NCBI RefSeq assembly: GCF_004323635.1
Contig: NZ_CP036515.1
Coordinates: 868,001 to 932,000 of the forward strand
DNA length: 64,000 nt
Source of the DNA: Lichenihabitans psoromatis
Lineage (GTDB): Bacteria > Pseudomonadota > Alphaproteobacteria > Rhizobiales > Beijerinckiaceae
Direction: 5' to 3'
A program made the translations under genes and the position numbers. Under the pieces are notes generated by a model, which saw nothing but the letters and a program-made list of their open reading frames with translations, was not told the DNA's origin and searched no databases. Position 1 is the first letter of the stretch. Each line of letters opens with the position of its first letter. This document shows, piece after piece, positions 1 to 11,581 of the stretch.

Positions 1-1350
1 AACCTGCGACGCCGCCGGTGGGAAACGACCGAACGTCGGCCGCCTGGATCGGAGCCAACCAAAACCGAGCCCCGACAGGAGCGCGCCGGCGCTCCCCAAC
101 GAAAGCGGCACGCCCGCGACGGGAACGGTGATCATGCCGATCAGGATGCCGAGGACGAGCCCTCCTCCCAGGTAGACGAAGTCCGTGACGTCGCTGGGCG
201 CCTCGGCCTCGCCGAGAAGACGCGCGGCCCGTGCGACATCTTCCGGCTTGCCGAACAAGCGAAGGACGTCGCCGGTCCGCACCTTCGAGCCGGGCAAGGG
301 AGGAAGGCTGCGATCCAGACGCTTGACCCCCGCGAGGAACACACCGCGACAGTCGGACGCCCGGAGGAACTCCTCGATCTTGCCCACGTCGGTGTGATGC
401 ATTGCGCCACGCGTCAGCACCACATCGCGGGTTTCGACGATGAAATCGACGTCCCCAGGCGTGCCGAGTTCCGGTCCGAACACACGCGCCGCATCCGTGA
501 GCGCCAGGCGAGCGCCCAAGACGGCGACCTCGTCACCGCTCGCAAGCAAGCCGTCGCCCTTCACCGCAACGGACGCGTTGCCTCGCCGGATACCTTCGAC
601 CGTCGCGTTGCCGCCCAAAGCGGCCTCGACGGCCGCCACGGATTTGCCGGCACCCGCGACGACGCGAAAGGCTCGGCTGCCGAATGCCGGGAATGAGTGT
701 CCTTGATCCGGATCGAGATTCTCGTCCGCTCCGCCGAGCTTCGCCATCACGCGGCGCGCCTCGTCACGCAGGTTGACGCCCAACAGTCGGGGCGCGCCCT
801 GGCTTGCAAAGAGCACAATGGTGATGAGGCTGAAGATATAGGACAACGCGTAGGCGGTCGCGACGTTGGCTTGTTGAATCTTGACCGCGTCGGCAGCGAG
901 CCCCAACCGACCGATCGCCTCGCTGGCGGTGCCGACCATGGCGGATTCCGTCGCCGAACCTGCCAGCAGCCCACTCGCGGTGCCTACGTCCAGCTTGAAG
1001 AGCCAGGTCGCCACGAAGACTACGACGATGATCAGCACGACCTCGACTCCAACGAGCAAGCCCCAAGTCCACGTCGTGCGATCGACGCTGGCGAAAAATT
1101 GCGGCGCAACCGAAAACCCCAAGGCGTAGATGAACAGCGTGAACATGAACCGCTGGAGGCTTGGATCGATGAACACCCCGACCTGGCCGATGATCAGCGC
1201 CGCGATCAGCGTTCCCGCCACCCCGCCAAGTTGGAATGGGCCCACCTTCACGGATCCGATTGAATAGCCTAGTATTAAGGCAGCAAAGATCGCAAGCTCT
1301 GGCTTACCGGCTATGATCTCCTTCAGCGTGATCAGCACCTCATGCAACAT
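1..1350 (-). CDS. aspT: Aspartate:alanine antiporter, AspT family (C-terminus outside window)
   Basis: The minus frame opens with MLHEVLITLKE at 1350 and stays open to the window edge, giving 450 residues of a family that is usually about 560. Seen: a first block of membrane helices containing the GSATES motif, then a soluble region with two TrkA-C/RCK-C-like segments, then the start of the second membrane block. This is the layout of AspT/YidE-YbjL exchangers. AspT swaps external aspartate for internal alanine across the inner membrane. It lies 90 bp downstream of the aspartate 4-decarboxylase gene, the same order as the aspD-aspT pair described in Tetragenococcus. The coupling to proton-motive force is inferred from that family; the truncation is only the window boundary. 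Confidence 0.88.
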   Translation of the reverse strand, partial: MLHEVLITLKEIIAGKPELAIFAALILGYSIGSVKVGPFQLGGVAGTLIAALIIGQVGVFIDPSLQRFMFTLFIYALGFSVAPQFFASVDRTTWTWGLLVGVEVVLIIVVVFVATWLFKLDVGTASGLLAGSATESAMVGTASEAIGRLGLAADAVKIQQANVATAYALSYIFSLITIVLFASQGAPRLLGVNLRDEARRVMAKLGGADENLDPDQGHSFPAFGSRAFRVVAGAGKSVAAVEAALGGNATVEGIRRGNASVAVKGDGLLASGDEVAVLGARLALTDAARVFGPELGTPGDVDFIVETRDVVLTRGAMHHTDVGKIEEFLRASDCRGVFLAGVKRLDRSLPPLPGSKVRTGDVLRLFGKPEDVARAARLLGEAEAPSDVTDFVYLGGGLVLGILIGMITVPVAGVPLSLGSAGALLSGLGFGWLRSRRPTFGRFPPAASQV

Positions 1351-1440
1351 CGCTTAAACCTGTATTTAGAGGGATGTTTGCGCGTGACCGTACCGGGATC
1401 GAACAAGTCCATTGCGGTTCAAGCTTCGATCATAAGGACG

Positions 1441-4155
<2,715 letters not shown>

Positions 4156-4159
<4 letters not shown>

Positions 4160-5718
4160 TTCGAGGCCGCCGCGAGCGGATAGCTGATCTTGGAAACCTG
4201 GCTCGGGCTGCGGCCTTCGGTCTCCCAGTCGAACGGCTCGAAGTCCGAATCCGTGGCCTTCCAGGCCTTGCGATGAAAGGCGAAGATGAGGAACGGGATC
4301 GCGACTTCGATGGCTGTGGCGGCGACGAGAAGGCCGACGTAGATGGCCGGGCTACCGGTCGCGATCTGCGCCGGCGGCATGAAGCTCAATCCACCGGCGA
4401 TGACGGTGCCGAGCAAACCGATCACGCCCACGACCCATATGCCGACGTTGCCGCCAGGAATGCGGAACGGGCGCGGCTTGTCGGGCTGGGTGTAGCGCAA
4501 TCGCAGCGCGGCGATGAACATGACCAGGTACATCGTCAGGAACATGATGTTCGAGAGCTGCCCGAGGATCTGGAACGTCGATTCGACGGAGGGCAACACG
4601 GTGAAGGCGAGGCAGAGGATGGTCCCGATGGCGCCTTGCAGAAGCAGGATTCCGACCGGGATGCCGTGCTTGTTGGCGCGTTGGAGAAAATGCGGCAGGT
4701 AGCCCGCCTTGGCGACCGCGAGCAGACCCGTGGAGGGGCCGGCGACGACGACGCTGACCTGCCCGAGCACCCCGAAGGCGACCATCGCGGCCATGACGTT
4801 GCCGAGCCAAGGCACGCCGAGCGAGGCCCAAAGATCACGGTAGGCGGTGAGCAGGCTTTCCGAGAGGTTGATCTGCTTGAGCGGAATGACGATGGCGACG
4901 GCGAGCGTGCCGAGAACGAAGATCACCACGGTCATGACAGTGGCAATGAGGATCGAGAGCGGGTAGTCGCGCGATGGATTCTTCAGGTGCTTCACATGGA
5001 CGGCTTGCGTCTCCATGCCGGCATAGAAGAGGAAGATGCTCGCGGCCAGGACGAGGTTGCCGGGCTTCGTGAGGTCCGGGATGACCCCGGTGTCGAGCGA
5101 CATCTGGATCGGCTTGCCCATGATGACGTAGACGGCGGCGAGCAGGATCAGGATGGCGCCGGGCACAATGGTGCCGAACGTGCCGCCGAGCGTGCTGAGC
5201 TTGACGGAGGCCTCCATGCCGCGAAAGGTGAATAGCGTTATGGCCCAGAAGGTGGCGAGCAGCACCATGACGGTGTAGAGCTTGTTCTCCGACAGCGCCT
5301 TGTCGAAGCTCTGCGGCCAGAACACGTAGGCCAGCGCCGAGGCGCCGAAGATGAGCACCGTTGGCAGCCACATCATCCAGGCCTGCCACTGCCAGTAGAC
5401 GACAGCGAAACCCCACTTGGGACCGAAGGCTTCGCCGATCCAGCGGAAGACGCCGCCCTGTTGCGGGAATGTCGCGGCGAGTTCCGCCGCGACGAGGGCG
5501 ACCGGCACCAAGGCGACGACCGCAGCGAAGATGAAATAGAAGATCGAGCTGAGGCCGTATTCGGCCTCGGCTGGAAGGCCGCGCAGGCTGACCACCGTCG
5601 TGAAGTTCATGATGGCGAAAGCCATCACGCCGATCACGACCTTCTTCTTGCCGATGGCCGGAGCGTTTGCGGCGGAATGGTGCGCAATCGCGCTTATGGG
5701 TGCGTCAACCGACGACAT
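4156..5718 (-). CDS. Amino acid antiporter, APC superfamily (GadC-like)
   Basis: 520 residues with about 12 hydrophobic segments. The start MSSVDAPISA is followed by a first helix containing the conserved TVVSLRGLPAEAEYG region, then FPQQGGVFRW in the second helix, both typical of the glutamate:GABA antiporter branch. It is expected in the inner membrane, exchanging an acidic amino acid for its decarboxylation product. It lies 70 bp downstream of the glutamate-decarboxylase-like gene, mirroring gadB-gadC. The true substrate pair (Glu/GABA, Asp/beta-alanine or Asp/Ala) cannot be read from sequence. The C-terminal tail resembles the pH-plug region of GadC only loosely. Confidence 0.86.
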
Positions 5719-5788
5719 CGTGAACCTCTCGTCGAAGAAGGATTTGGGCCGGCGTTAAGCCGGCCTTCGATGGGAGTTGCCGTGACCG

Positions 5789-7603
5789 CTACGCAGCCGC
5801 CAAGACTCTGCTTTTCATCACTTCGTCGCGCGCCGCCTTTACGCAGCGGACCACGTGCTTCATGATCTGAGGCGTCACAAAGGGGTTCATCGGGAACGAT
5901 TTTAACGCGAAAACCACCTCGTCTGAGTCATGCTCGTCACGATTGTATTCGGTGGTACGGAAGCCGGTAGTGAAGCTCATCCATGGCGTGAACTGACCGT
6001 CGATCTTCTTGCCGGTGCGATACCACTCGAACAGCAGATTTCCGACCGCTTCGGTCAGATGATTGTGCTTGATCAGATCGGGGCGACCGCCCGGATTCGT
6101 CAGTTCCTTGTGATACTGCGTCTTGGCATCGACGCCCTCGGGATAAATACGATAGAGATTGATCAGCCCGGTATCTTCGGCATTGACGCATACCATATCC
6201 GGCTCTTCTGCTAGAAGGTCATAGAGATAGTATTTAGTCTCCAGAATTCCACCAAGCAACGACTGGAAACCCTCGATGCCGAAATACTTCAATGTTGCCC
6301 AGGCCGCCAAGGCACCCTGCGCGGTCCTAGAAGTTTCAAGCGTATAGTACATCGGATTGAAAGGCGTCCGTACCTGAAGGTAAGCATCCTGACCGCGCCG
6401 ATGAAGGGACTCGAATTCATCGGCATCCTTATAAAGGAAGCAGCTACTGATATATGGCGTATATCCCACCTTGTGAAAATCGATGCCAATGCAATCCGCA
6501 TGCTCGATCTCCCTCATCATCTCTCCGTTCTGCTTGAGAATCGGCAGAATTCTTTCGGAAAAACCAAGGGGGTTCTTCTTGACGTCGTAATCCTTGAAAT
6601 AAATCCAGGACCAGCCAACGACGGCATCGGCGTAGAGGACCGTCTTGCCGAAGCCTTCGGGGTTGGGATAGCGATCAAGCAGCACCCGCACCTTGCCGAT
6701 CGGGTCGAAACAGCTCGAATCGGTTGTGCCCATCGTGCAGACGACCACGGCCACAGGCGTCTTGGACGCAGTCAACTCTTTCAGAATGCGCTCAAGATCG
6801 ATCACATCCATCTGATTGGTGGCGATGTCTGTCTGCACGCGAATGACGTTGTCCTCGCCAAGGCCGGACCAGTCGCTGCAATTAGACTGACAGTAGTGAG
6901 CCTGCTCCGAACAGATGACCTTTGCATCCGTTCGAACACCTTTTTTGCGTGAGTCCGGCAGAACACGGGTGAGGCCGTATTTGAGTCCGTAAAGCCAACA
7001 TCCGGTGCCGCCGAAGGTAAACAAGCCGCCCGCTGTTTGCGCGTCCCATCCGATCAGGTTTGCCAGCATGCCGGCGCTTTCGAGTTCGGCACGCTGGACG
7101 TTCCACGAATATTCACCCTCGATCAGGCTTGCGGCAAAGACCTGAGCCATCATCGATGCCATGATCGCAGCAGTATTTCCCTGCGGCAGCACGTTGCACA
7201 TCGTAAGGGGACTGCCCCAGTTGCCAAGACCTTGGAACATGTCCACGACCTGATCGAGCACGTCATCGATCGGCCCCATCTCCTGGGCGATCTTGACGTC
7301 CTTGACCTCCGGATAGGTCCAGGTCAGCTCCGCATTGTCACCAAGATAGGCCGGACCGCCTTTTTCGGGACGAAGCATGTCGAGTTTAGCGGTGAACTTG
7401 CCGATTTGTTCGGCCAAAGGATCCTTGCCGCCGCGATATGGCAACGGAAACCCGCTGGTCGCCTCACTACGGTACTTCGCCCACTTCGGAGCGTGAGGAT
7501 GAGCCAAACCGTCATGGTCCCAGTGGCGCTCATAGTCTTTGGGTTCCGCATGGCTCGGTGCGGCCAACGGAACGCCTTTATTCAGCGGAGTAATCTTGTT
7601 CAT
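5789..7603 (-). CDS. Group II PLP-dependent amino acid decarboxylase (glutamate decarboxylase-like)
   Basis: 604 residues from MNKITPLNKG; a further in-frame Met 12 codons upstream is possible. Seen: the FTFGGTGCWLYGLKYG region, CSEQAHYC (the His that stacks on PLP), VVCTMGTTDSSC, YADAVVGWSW (the Asp that contacts the pyridine nitrogen) and IGIDFHKVGYTP, whose Lys binds PLP. These are group II decarboxylase hallmarks. The protein is longer than GadB (about 466) and belongs to a branch also annotated as aspartate 1-decarboxylase/PanP-like, so glutamate versus aspartate is open. It is the first gene of the five-gene operon. Codon use has more A/T than its neighbours, which may mean a separate origin. 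Confidence 0.82.
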   Translation of the reverse strand: MNKITPLNKGVPLAAPSHAEPKDYERHWDHDGLAHPHAPKWAKYRSEATSGFPLPYRGGKDPLAEQIGKFTAKLDMLRPEKGGPAYLGDNAELTWTYPEVKDVKIAQEMGPIDDVLDQVVDMFQGLGNWGSPLTMCNVLPQGNTAAIMASMMAQVFAASLIEGEYSWNVQRAELESAGMLANLIGWDAQTAGGLFTFGGTGCWLYGLKYGLTRVLPDSRKKGVRTDAKVICSEQAHYCQSNCSDWSGLGEDNVIRVQTDIATNQMDVIDLERILKELTASKTPVAVVVCTMGTTDSSCFDPIGKVRVLLDRYPNPEGFGKTVLYADAVVGWSWIYFKDYDVKKNPLGFSERILPILKQNGEMMREIEHADCIGIDFHKVGYTPYISSCFLYKDADEFESLHRRGQDAYLQVRTPFNPMYYTLETSRTAQGALAAWATLKYFGIEGFQSLLGGILETKYYLYDLLAEEPDMVCVNAEDTGLINLYRIYPEGVDAKTQYHKELTNPGGRPDLIKHNHLTEAVGNLLFEWYRTGKKIDGQFTPWMSFTTGFRTTEYNRDEHDSDEVVFALKSFPMNPFVTPQIMKHVVRCVKAARDEVMKSRVLAAA

Positions 7604-7682
7604 AGATGTTCTCGCTAAGTTGCTAGAAATGCCGCGCATCCAAGCTCATGGAGGGCGATCGCATGACGACAGAAGAAATTGT

Positions 7683-7803
7683 GAAAGGTCCACTTATGGT
7701 GACGACGTCATCCGTGGCGGCGACTCCGCTATGGGAGGACGTGACGCTCAGCTCCCAGGCTTACTCGTCCTGCGGACATCGGGAGTTGATCGTCCTTGTG
7801 CAT
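7683..7803 (-). pseudogene. Decayed 5' end of a second BON-domain gene
   Basis: Read on the minus strand, one frame gives DE*AWELSVTSSHSGVAAT, which matches DELAWEPSVTAAHIGVSAK near the N-terminus of the intact BON gene at 8731-9381. The ATG lies in another frame, so there is at least one frameshift plus one stop. Similarity fades below about 7683. This is a relic of a duplicated BON gene. Confidence 0.78.
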
Positions 7804-7960
7804 GAGTCCCGCGTATGCAAGACGTGGGCGATTTGGCGCCTAGACGCAATTGCGGGATGCTCCTCTAAGAAGAAGCTAAACTGTTTACAAGTATCTGAGA
7901 TCCTCTTTTTAAGAAGCGCCCAGAATCAGAGACTAACCAGAGTGCCTCACCAGGGCGCGT

Positions 7961-7992
7961 ACCAACTTTGCGGAACGACTATGCGTAAATGC
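7961..7992 (-). repeat. Dispersed stress-island element, copy 1
   Basis: On the plus strand it contains GCGGAACGACTATGCG followed by TAAATGC. It shares a block of about 35 bp with copies near 9.55, 16.6, 23.5 and 31.7 kb. It lies about 360 bp upstream of the decarboxylase gene. The plus strand also reads GGAAC-N16-GTT, the form of an alphaproteobacterial EcfG promoter, but no other copy keeps the GTT. Confidence 0.6.
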
Positions 7993-8197
7993 GTTCACTC
8001 GGGGTTTGTTTGATCGCGCCCAGCATCGAGAGATCAACCCGAACTGATCTCAAGCATGGGAACGATTGACCCGCTTCGAGCGGTTGTCGCCGCGCCTCTC
8101 TTGCTATGCGACTGCACACCGGGAACCGACCGATATCATTGTCAGAGGCCATTGGCCGAGATCGACGAGACTGGGTTCGGCCCGCCCTTCGCTCAGA

Positions 8198-8545
8198 ACC
8201 ATAGCGACGCCAACCGGAGTGGCTGTGGAGTTGCTTCTCGTAGAGTTGGTGGATCATGGCCACCCGGTCCCCAATACTGACTGCTTCTTGCCGTCTCGCG
8301 ATCCAGGTCCAGCCTGATCTCCCGGCTCGTCCAATTGATTGCCTTTACGGTGTATGGCAAGATGAGAGGCTGCTGCAATGCCACCCAATTCCTGATGTCT
8401 ACGATGATGTAGCTAACCTCACAGTTTGCGTGATCGCCGACGAAGTTCTCAACACGGCCGATCTAGCCGTCGATGGCGTGAATGTGGTAGCCGGTGATCT
8501 CAGCGAGACTGCGAAGTTCTGGGTCGCCTTCTTCGCCAACGATAA
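8198..8545 (-). pseudogene. Decayed PRC-barrel gene fragment
   Basis: Two minus-strand frames together match the C-terminal half of the intact PRC-barrel protein at 19754-20524. LPYTVKAINWTSREIRLDLD corresponds to ISPYAVKAVSWKRRGIMLDV. A shifted frame gives MIHQLYEKQLHSHSGWRRYG, which matches the intact C-terminus. Upstream, GDPELRSLAEITGYHIHA matches GDPHLRSFAEVTGYHIHA. At least one frameshift and an internal stop break it, and no N-terminal half is found. Confidence 0.85.
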
Positions 8546-8730
8546 GGCAGACGTCAGCGCTTCCCCGGAGGTACGGATGGCGTCGTTATCAGAACAAAAA
8601 TTCAGCCTTGTCGTTCTTCGAACTCTGGTCGTTCTCTACAAGCAACTGAAATGGGTAAGTAACGGTATCGAACGCCCCTCCAGATTAGCATCTCCGAAGG
8701 GCCGGACTCAAGGCTGAAGCCGTTGAGCGA

Positions 8731-9381
8731 TCAGACGACTAAGATGTCGTTCTCGACGCCGGTCACGCCGGGAGCGCACCAAGCGGTGTTGGCCGCGACC
8801 CATTTGTCGTCGAAGGTCGGCACCGTTCCAGTGAGCCGGATTGCGCCGCCCGCAGCAGTGACCGAGACATTGTCCTGGTAGAAGGACCATGAGCGGTGGA
8901 GAGCGCGCTTGATGTCGGCTGAGATATCCGGTGCGCTGGCGCGCGGCCTGAGCGTGATCTGGTTGGACACGCCGACAACGCCGGACAGCCGGCGAAGATC
9001 GTCGTGTGCCGCATCCTTTTGATACTTCCAGTCGACTAAGCCTGTCAGCGTAAGCCAACCCTTCTCAACCCGTACCTTGATCGCGTCCTTGGGTACGGAG
9101 GTGTCCCATACCAATCGCTCGATCGCGGCGGCCCCGATCTCCTCGTCGGTCCGCTTCACCTCAAATGGGAGCCGAACATCGAGTTCCTCCGCAACGGCCT
9201 TGACGCCCTTGACTCTGCCAGCAGCCTTCTCAGCAGCATACTTCTCGGAATAGGTGCTGACGTGCCCGCTCAGCGTCACGACGCCGCCTTTTGCGGAAAC
9301 GCCAATATGGGCGGCGGTCACGCTCGGCTCCCAGGCCAGTTCGTCTTGCACGAATTTCTGAAGCTGACTGTCGTTGTTCAT
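8731..9381 (-). CDS. BON-domain protein (three BON repeats)
   Basis: 216 residues from MNNDSQLQKFVQDELAWEPS, preceded by AGGAGAAAACCC as a good ribosome site. Three BON domains follow one another at roughly residues 8-75, 80-145 and 150-214. Each ends in the GVVTLSG / GWLTLTG / GAIRLTG strand and a V-GV-N segment. There is no signal peptide or lipobox, unlike OsmY or DolP, so a cytoplasmic role is likely. BON proteins bind phospholipid or small ligands in envelope stress; the exact function here is unknown. It sits between the decayed PRC-barrel gene and a copy of the dispersed element, and a second BON gene once lay about 1 kb away. Confidence 0.85.
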   Translation of the reverse strand: MNNDSQLQKFVQDELAWEPSVTAAHIGVSAKGGVVTLSGHVSTYSEKYAAEKAAGRVKGVKAVAEELDVRLPFEVKRTDEEIGAAAIERLVWDTSVPKDAIKVRVEKGWLTLTGLVDWKYQKDAAHDDLRRLSGVVGVSNQITLRPRASAPDISADIKRALHRSWSFYQDNVSVTAAGGAIRLTGTVPTFDDKWVAANTAWCAPGVTGVENDILVV

Positions 9382-9540
9382 GGGTTTTCTCCTGTGAAGA
9401 TTATTGACGCTCTCAGTGCACGGGCGCTGGTTTGGCAACTTCCCGTCAGAAGGATGTCGAGGCCGCAAAAAGGACCGCAACGACTTTCGCTGCCTTTGCT
9501 GCCGTGACTCAAGCCTATGCAAATTGATCGACCGAGGTGC

Positions 9541-9574
9541 GAACCGACTTAGCGGAATGACTATGCGAAAATGC
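9541..9574 (-). repeat. Dispersed stress-island element, copy 2
   Basis: The plus strand reads AGCGGAATGACTATGCG then AAAATGC, with GAACCGACTT before it. It lies 160 bp upstream of the BON gene and, read in that gene's direction, matches the consensus GCATTTNCGCATAGTC. Confidence 0.62.
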
Positions 9575-10216
9575 CTACGCTATCGCCGGGACGTCGCCGC
9601 GGCCGAAGACGCGATGCTAGATCACCTGGGATCGACAGAGCGCGGGAGAGCGGTCGATCCGCCACTCCGCGTCACGCCGAGACGAAGGGGGGTCCGTAAG
9701 GACGTCGGCGGCACGTATTGTCCCGCGCCTGCACTGCTTCACGGCTTGACCTTGATGCCGGATGAAGTCGGATTGTACGCCATCTCCGGAGCAGTATGAA
9801 TATTCCAGCTCGTTCAGACATGCGTCACGCTAAAACGTCTTACATCAGTGGTCGAACCAAGCCTGTGTCCAAGCACAAAAGCCTATATCAAGAGCCTGTC
9901 GCGCATCGTGGGTTACCTGATCGAGAACAAGTCTTTTGCAATTCCGTTCCAGCCAGAATTCCAATAAGCAATTTCGCATATCGAGTATCGAACATTCGCG
10001 GGCCGTTGCCATGGATATTTTTGTCTATAATCGCACATTGGCCAGCGTCATCGGGAACCGAAAATAGGTCAAATGACATAATATTTTCTGCAAATGAACC
10101 TATCGGTTGTCTTCTCAAAGATCCGTGCGGTCTCGACGCAACCAGAATGATCTCACGTAGCGTTTTATACCTGCGATCGCCCCGCAAATCCCAACGTCTT
10201 TAACCAGGAGCTAGCT
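9575..10216. other. Intergenic stretch without a supported gene
   Basis: Frames of 135 codons (plus) and 99 codons (minus) overlap here, but neither resembles a known family or has convincing codon use. The base composition falls toward A/T between 10000 and 10110. It probably holds the promoter of the LysR gene at 10217. I see no operator or terminator I can defend. Confidence 0.5.
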
Positions 10217-11152
10217 ATGCTGGATTGGGACGATCTTCGTTTCTTTCTTTCGATTGCGCGTTCGGGGAGTTTATCGAGTGCCGCGAAGCACTTGCATGTG
10301 GCGCAATCTACCGTCGGGCGCCGCCTCGCTTCGCTGGAATCCAGCCTCGGCGTCCGCCTCCTGAACCGGACGCCGGACGGCTACGTAACCACGATGGCCG
10401 GAAATGACATTCACAAGCAAGCGGAACGCGTCGAGGCGGAGGCGCTAGCTCTGGAGCGCCAAGTGGTGGGCCGTGACACCCGCATGGCTGGCCTCGTCCG
10501 TGTCACATGCGCCGAGACGATTGCCAGCAATCTCATTGCGCCATGCCTAGGAACGTTCCCAGACTTGCAACCTGACATCATGATCGACCTCATCCCCAAT
10601 CCTCGGGAGCTCAGCCTCTCGATGCGCGAGGCGGATATTTCCATCCGGCTCCGGCACCCCGACCAGCACGACCTCATTGTCCGGCGGATCGGCACGCTTG
10701 CCTTCGGGCTCTATGCCAGCCCCGGCTACCTCGAAAGGCACGGCGAATGCGACTACGATGCTGGCTGCGCTGGCCACCGCCTGATCACCCAGCTCGAAGG
10801 GATTCAAGACGCGACGCAGACGGACTGGCTCGCCGAGCTCGCGCCCCGTGCGCGCGTCGCTATGCAGACCAGCAGCCACGCCGCCGCACTTGCTGCCGCT
10901 AGACAGGGCGGTGGTTTGGCTAGTCTAGTCCGCTATTGCGGGGATAACGACCCCGGACTGGTACGGCTTCGGACCCCCCCGCTGCCGTCCAAAATCCCCA
11001 GCACCGGCATCTGGCAGGTCGTGCACAAGGACAATCGCGACACACCTCGCATTCGGGCAGCTCTCAACCACATCACGAAATGGGTTCGTCAACGCAGCGA
11101 CGAACTTGATCCGATGCAGGATCAACTCGAACCCGCGTCAGCGTCTGCATGA
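10217..11152 (+). CDS. LysR-family transcriptional regulator
   Basis: 311 residues. The N-terminal winged helix reads DLRFFLSIARSGSLSSAAKH followed by VAQSTVGRRLASLE, the standard LysR recognition helix. The substrate-binding half follows from about residue 90 and ends in the short C-terminal form common in the subgroup that regulates oxidoreductases and efflux genes. The start ATG at 10217 has CAGGAGCTAGCT just before it. The neighbours on either side are stress genes with no obvious catabolic operon, so the target is unknown. Related but broken LysR genes occur at 32.7-33.1 kb and 60.4-61.3 kb. Confidence 0.9.
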   Translation: MLDWDDLRFFLSIARSGSLSSAAKHLHVAQSTVGRRLASLESSLGVRLLNRTPDGYVTTMAGNDIHKQAERVEAEALALERQVVGRDTRMAGLVRVTCAETIASNLIAPCLGTFPDLQPDIMIDLIPNPRELSLSMREADISIRLRHPDQHDLIVRRIGTLAFGLYASPGYLERHGECDYDAGCAGHRLITQLEGIQDATQTDWLAELAPRARVAMQTSSHAAALAAARQGGGLASLVRYCGDNDPGLVRLRTPPLPSKIPSTGIWQVVHKDNRDTPRIRAALNHITKWVRQRSDELDPMQDQLEPASASA

Positions 11153-11581
11153 CGCGAGGGTCGTTGCGCTACGCGACGGATGCGCGACGGGCCGGTGAAC
11201 GTCCCGAAACTGACCGAGTCCGAACCTCAGCACCTCCACATGATCATATCGTCTTACGGCGGCTTTGCTACGACCAACATCTGGGGGCGGAGCACACGAA
11301 GAATTAGAATACTGGCTCTCACTTGATGATCTGCTCCAAGCATCCAACGTCGACGATATTAGGTTCACGGCCGATATAACCGACTGACTCCAGTTAGCAG
11401 CAACGCGAAAATGCACATGTCGTGTCGCTTGGCGCCTGATACGTTACCCGAGCACCTCAGCCGAGCTGAGTACAACGATCCCTAATCAATCGGTCAATTG
11501 TCGCACATTCATCCTCTGGTCATTGTGGGACGAATACCCAGATTCCCGATCTGCAAAACGCAAATGCTCTGAGGTCGTATC
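11153..11581. other. Intergenic region upstream of the sensor kinase
   Basis: No gene is supported. A weak copy of the dispersed element lies at 11381-11414. No clear promoter boxes were recognised. Confidence 0.5.
11381..11414 (-). repeat. Dispersed stress-island element, diverged copy 3
   Basis: The plus strand contains GACTGACTCCAGTTAGCAG followed by CAACGCGAAAATGC. The GCGAAAATGC half matches copy 2, but the TATG is altered to AACG. It lies about 170 bp upstream of the PAS histidine kinase, in the opposite orientation to most other copies relative to the downstream gene. Confidence 0.4.

Noticed and set aside
9796..10203. Possible 135-codon gene
   Set aside because: A GGAG lies near the ATG, but the protein resembles nothing I know and an overlapping minus frame is equally open. 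Not enough to call.
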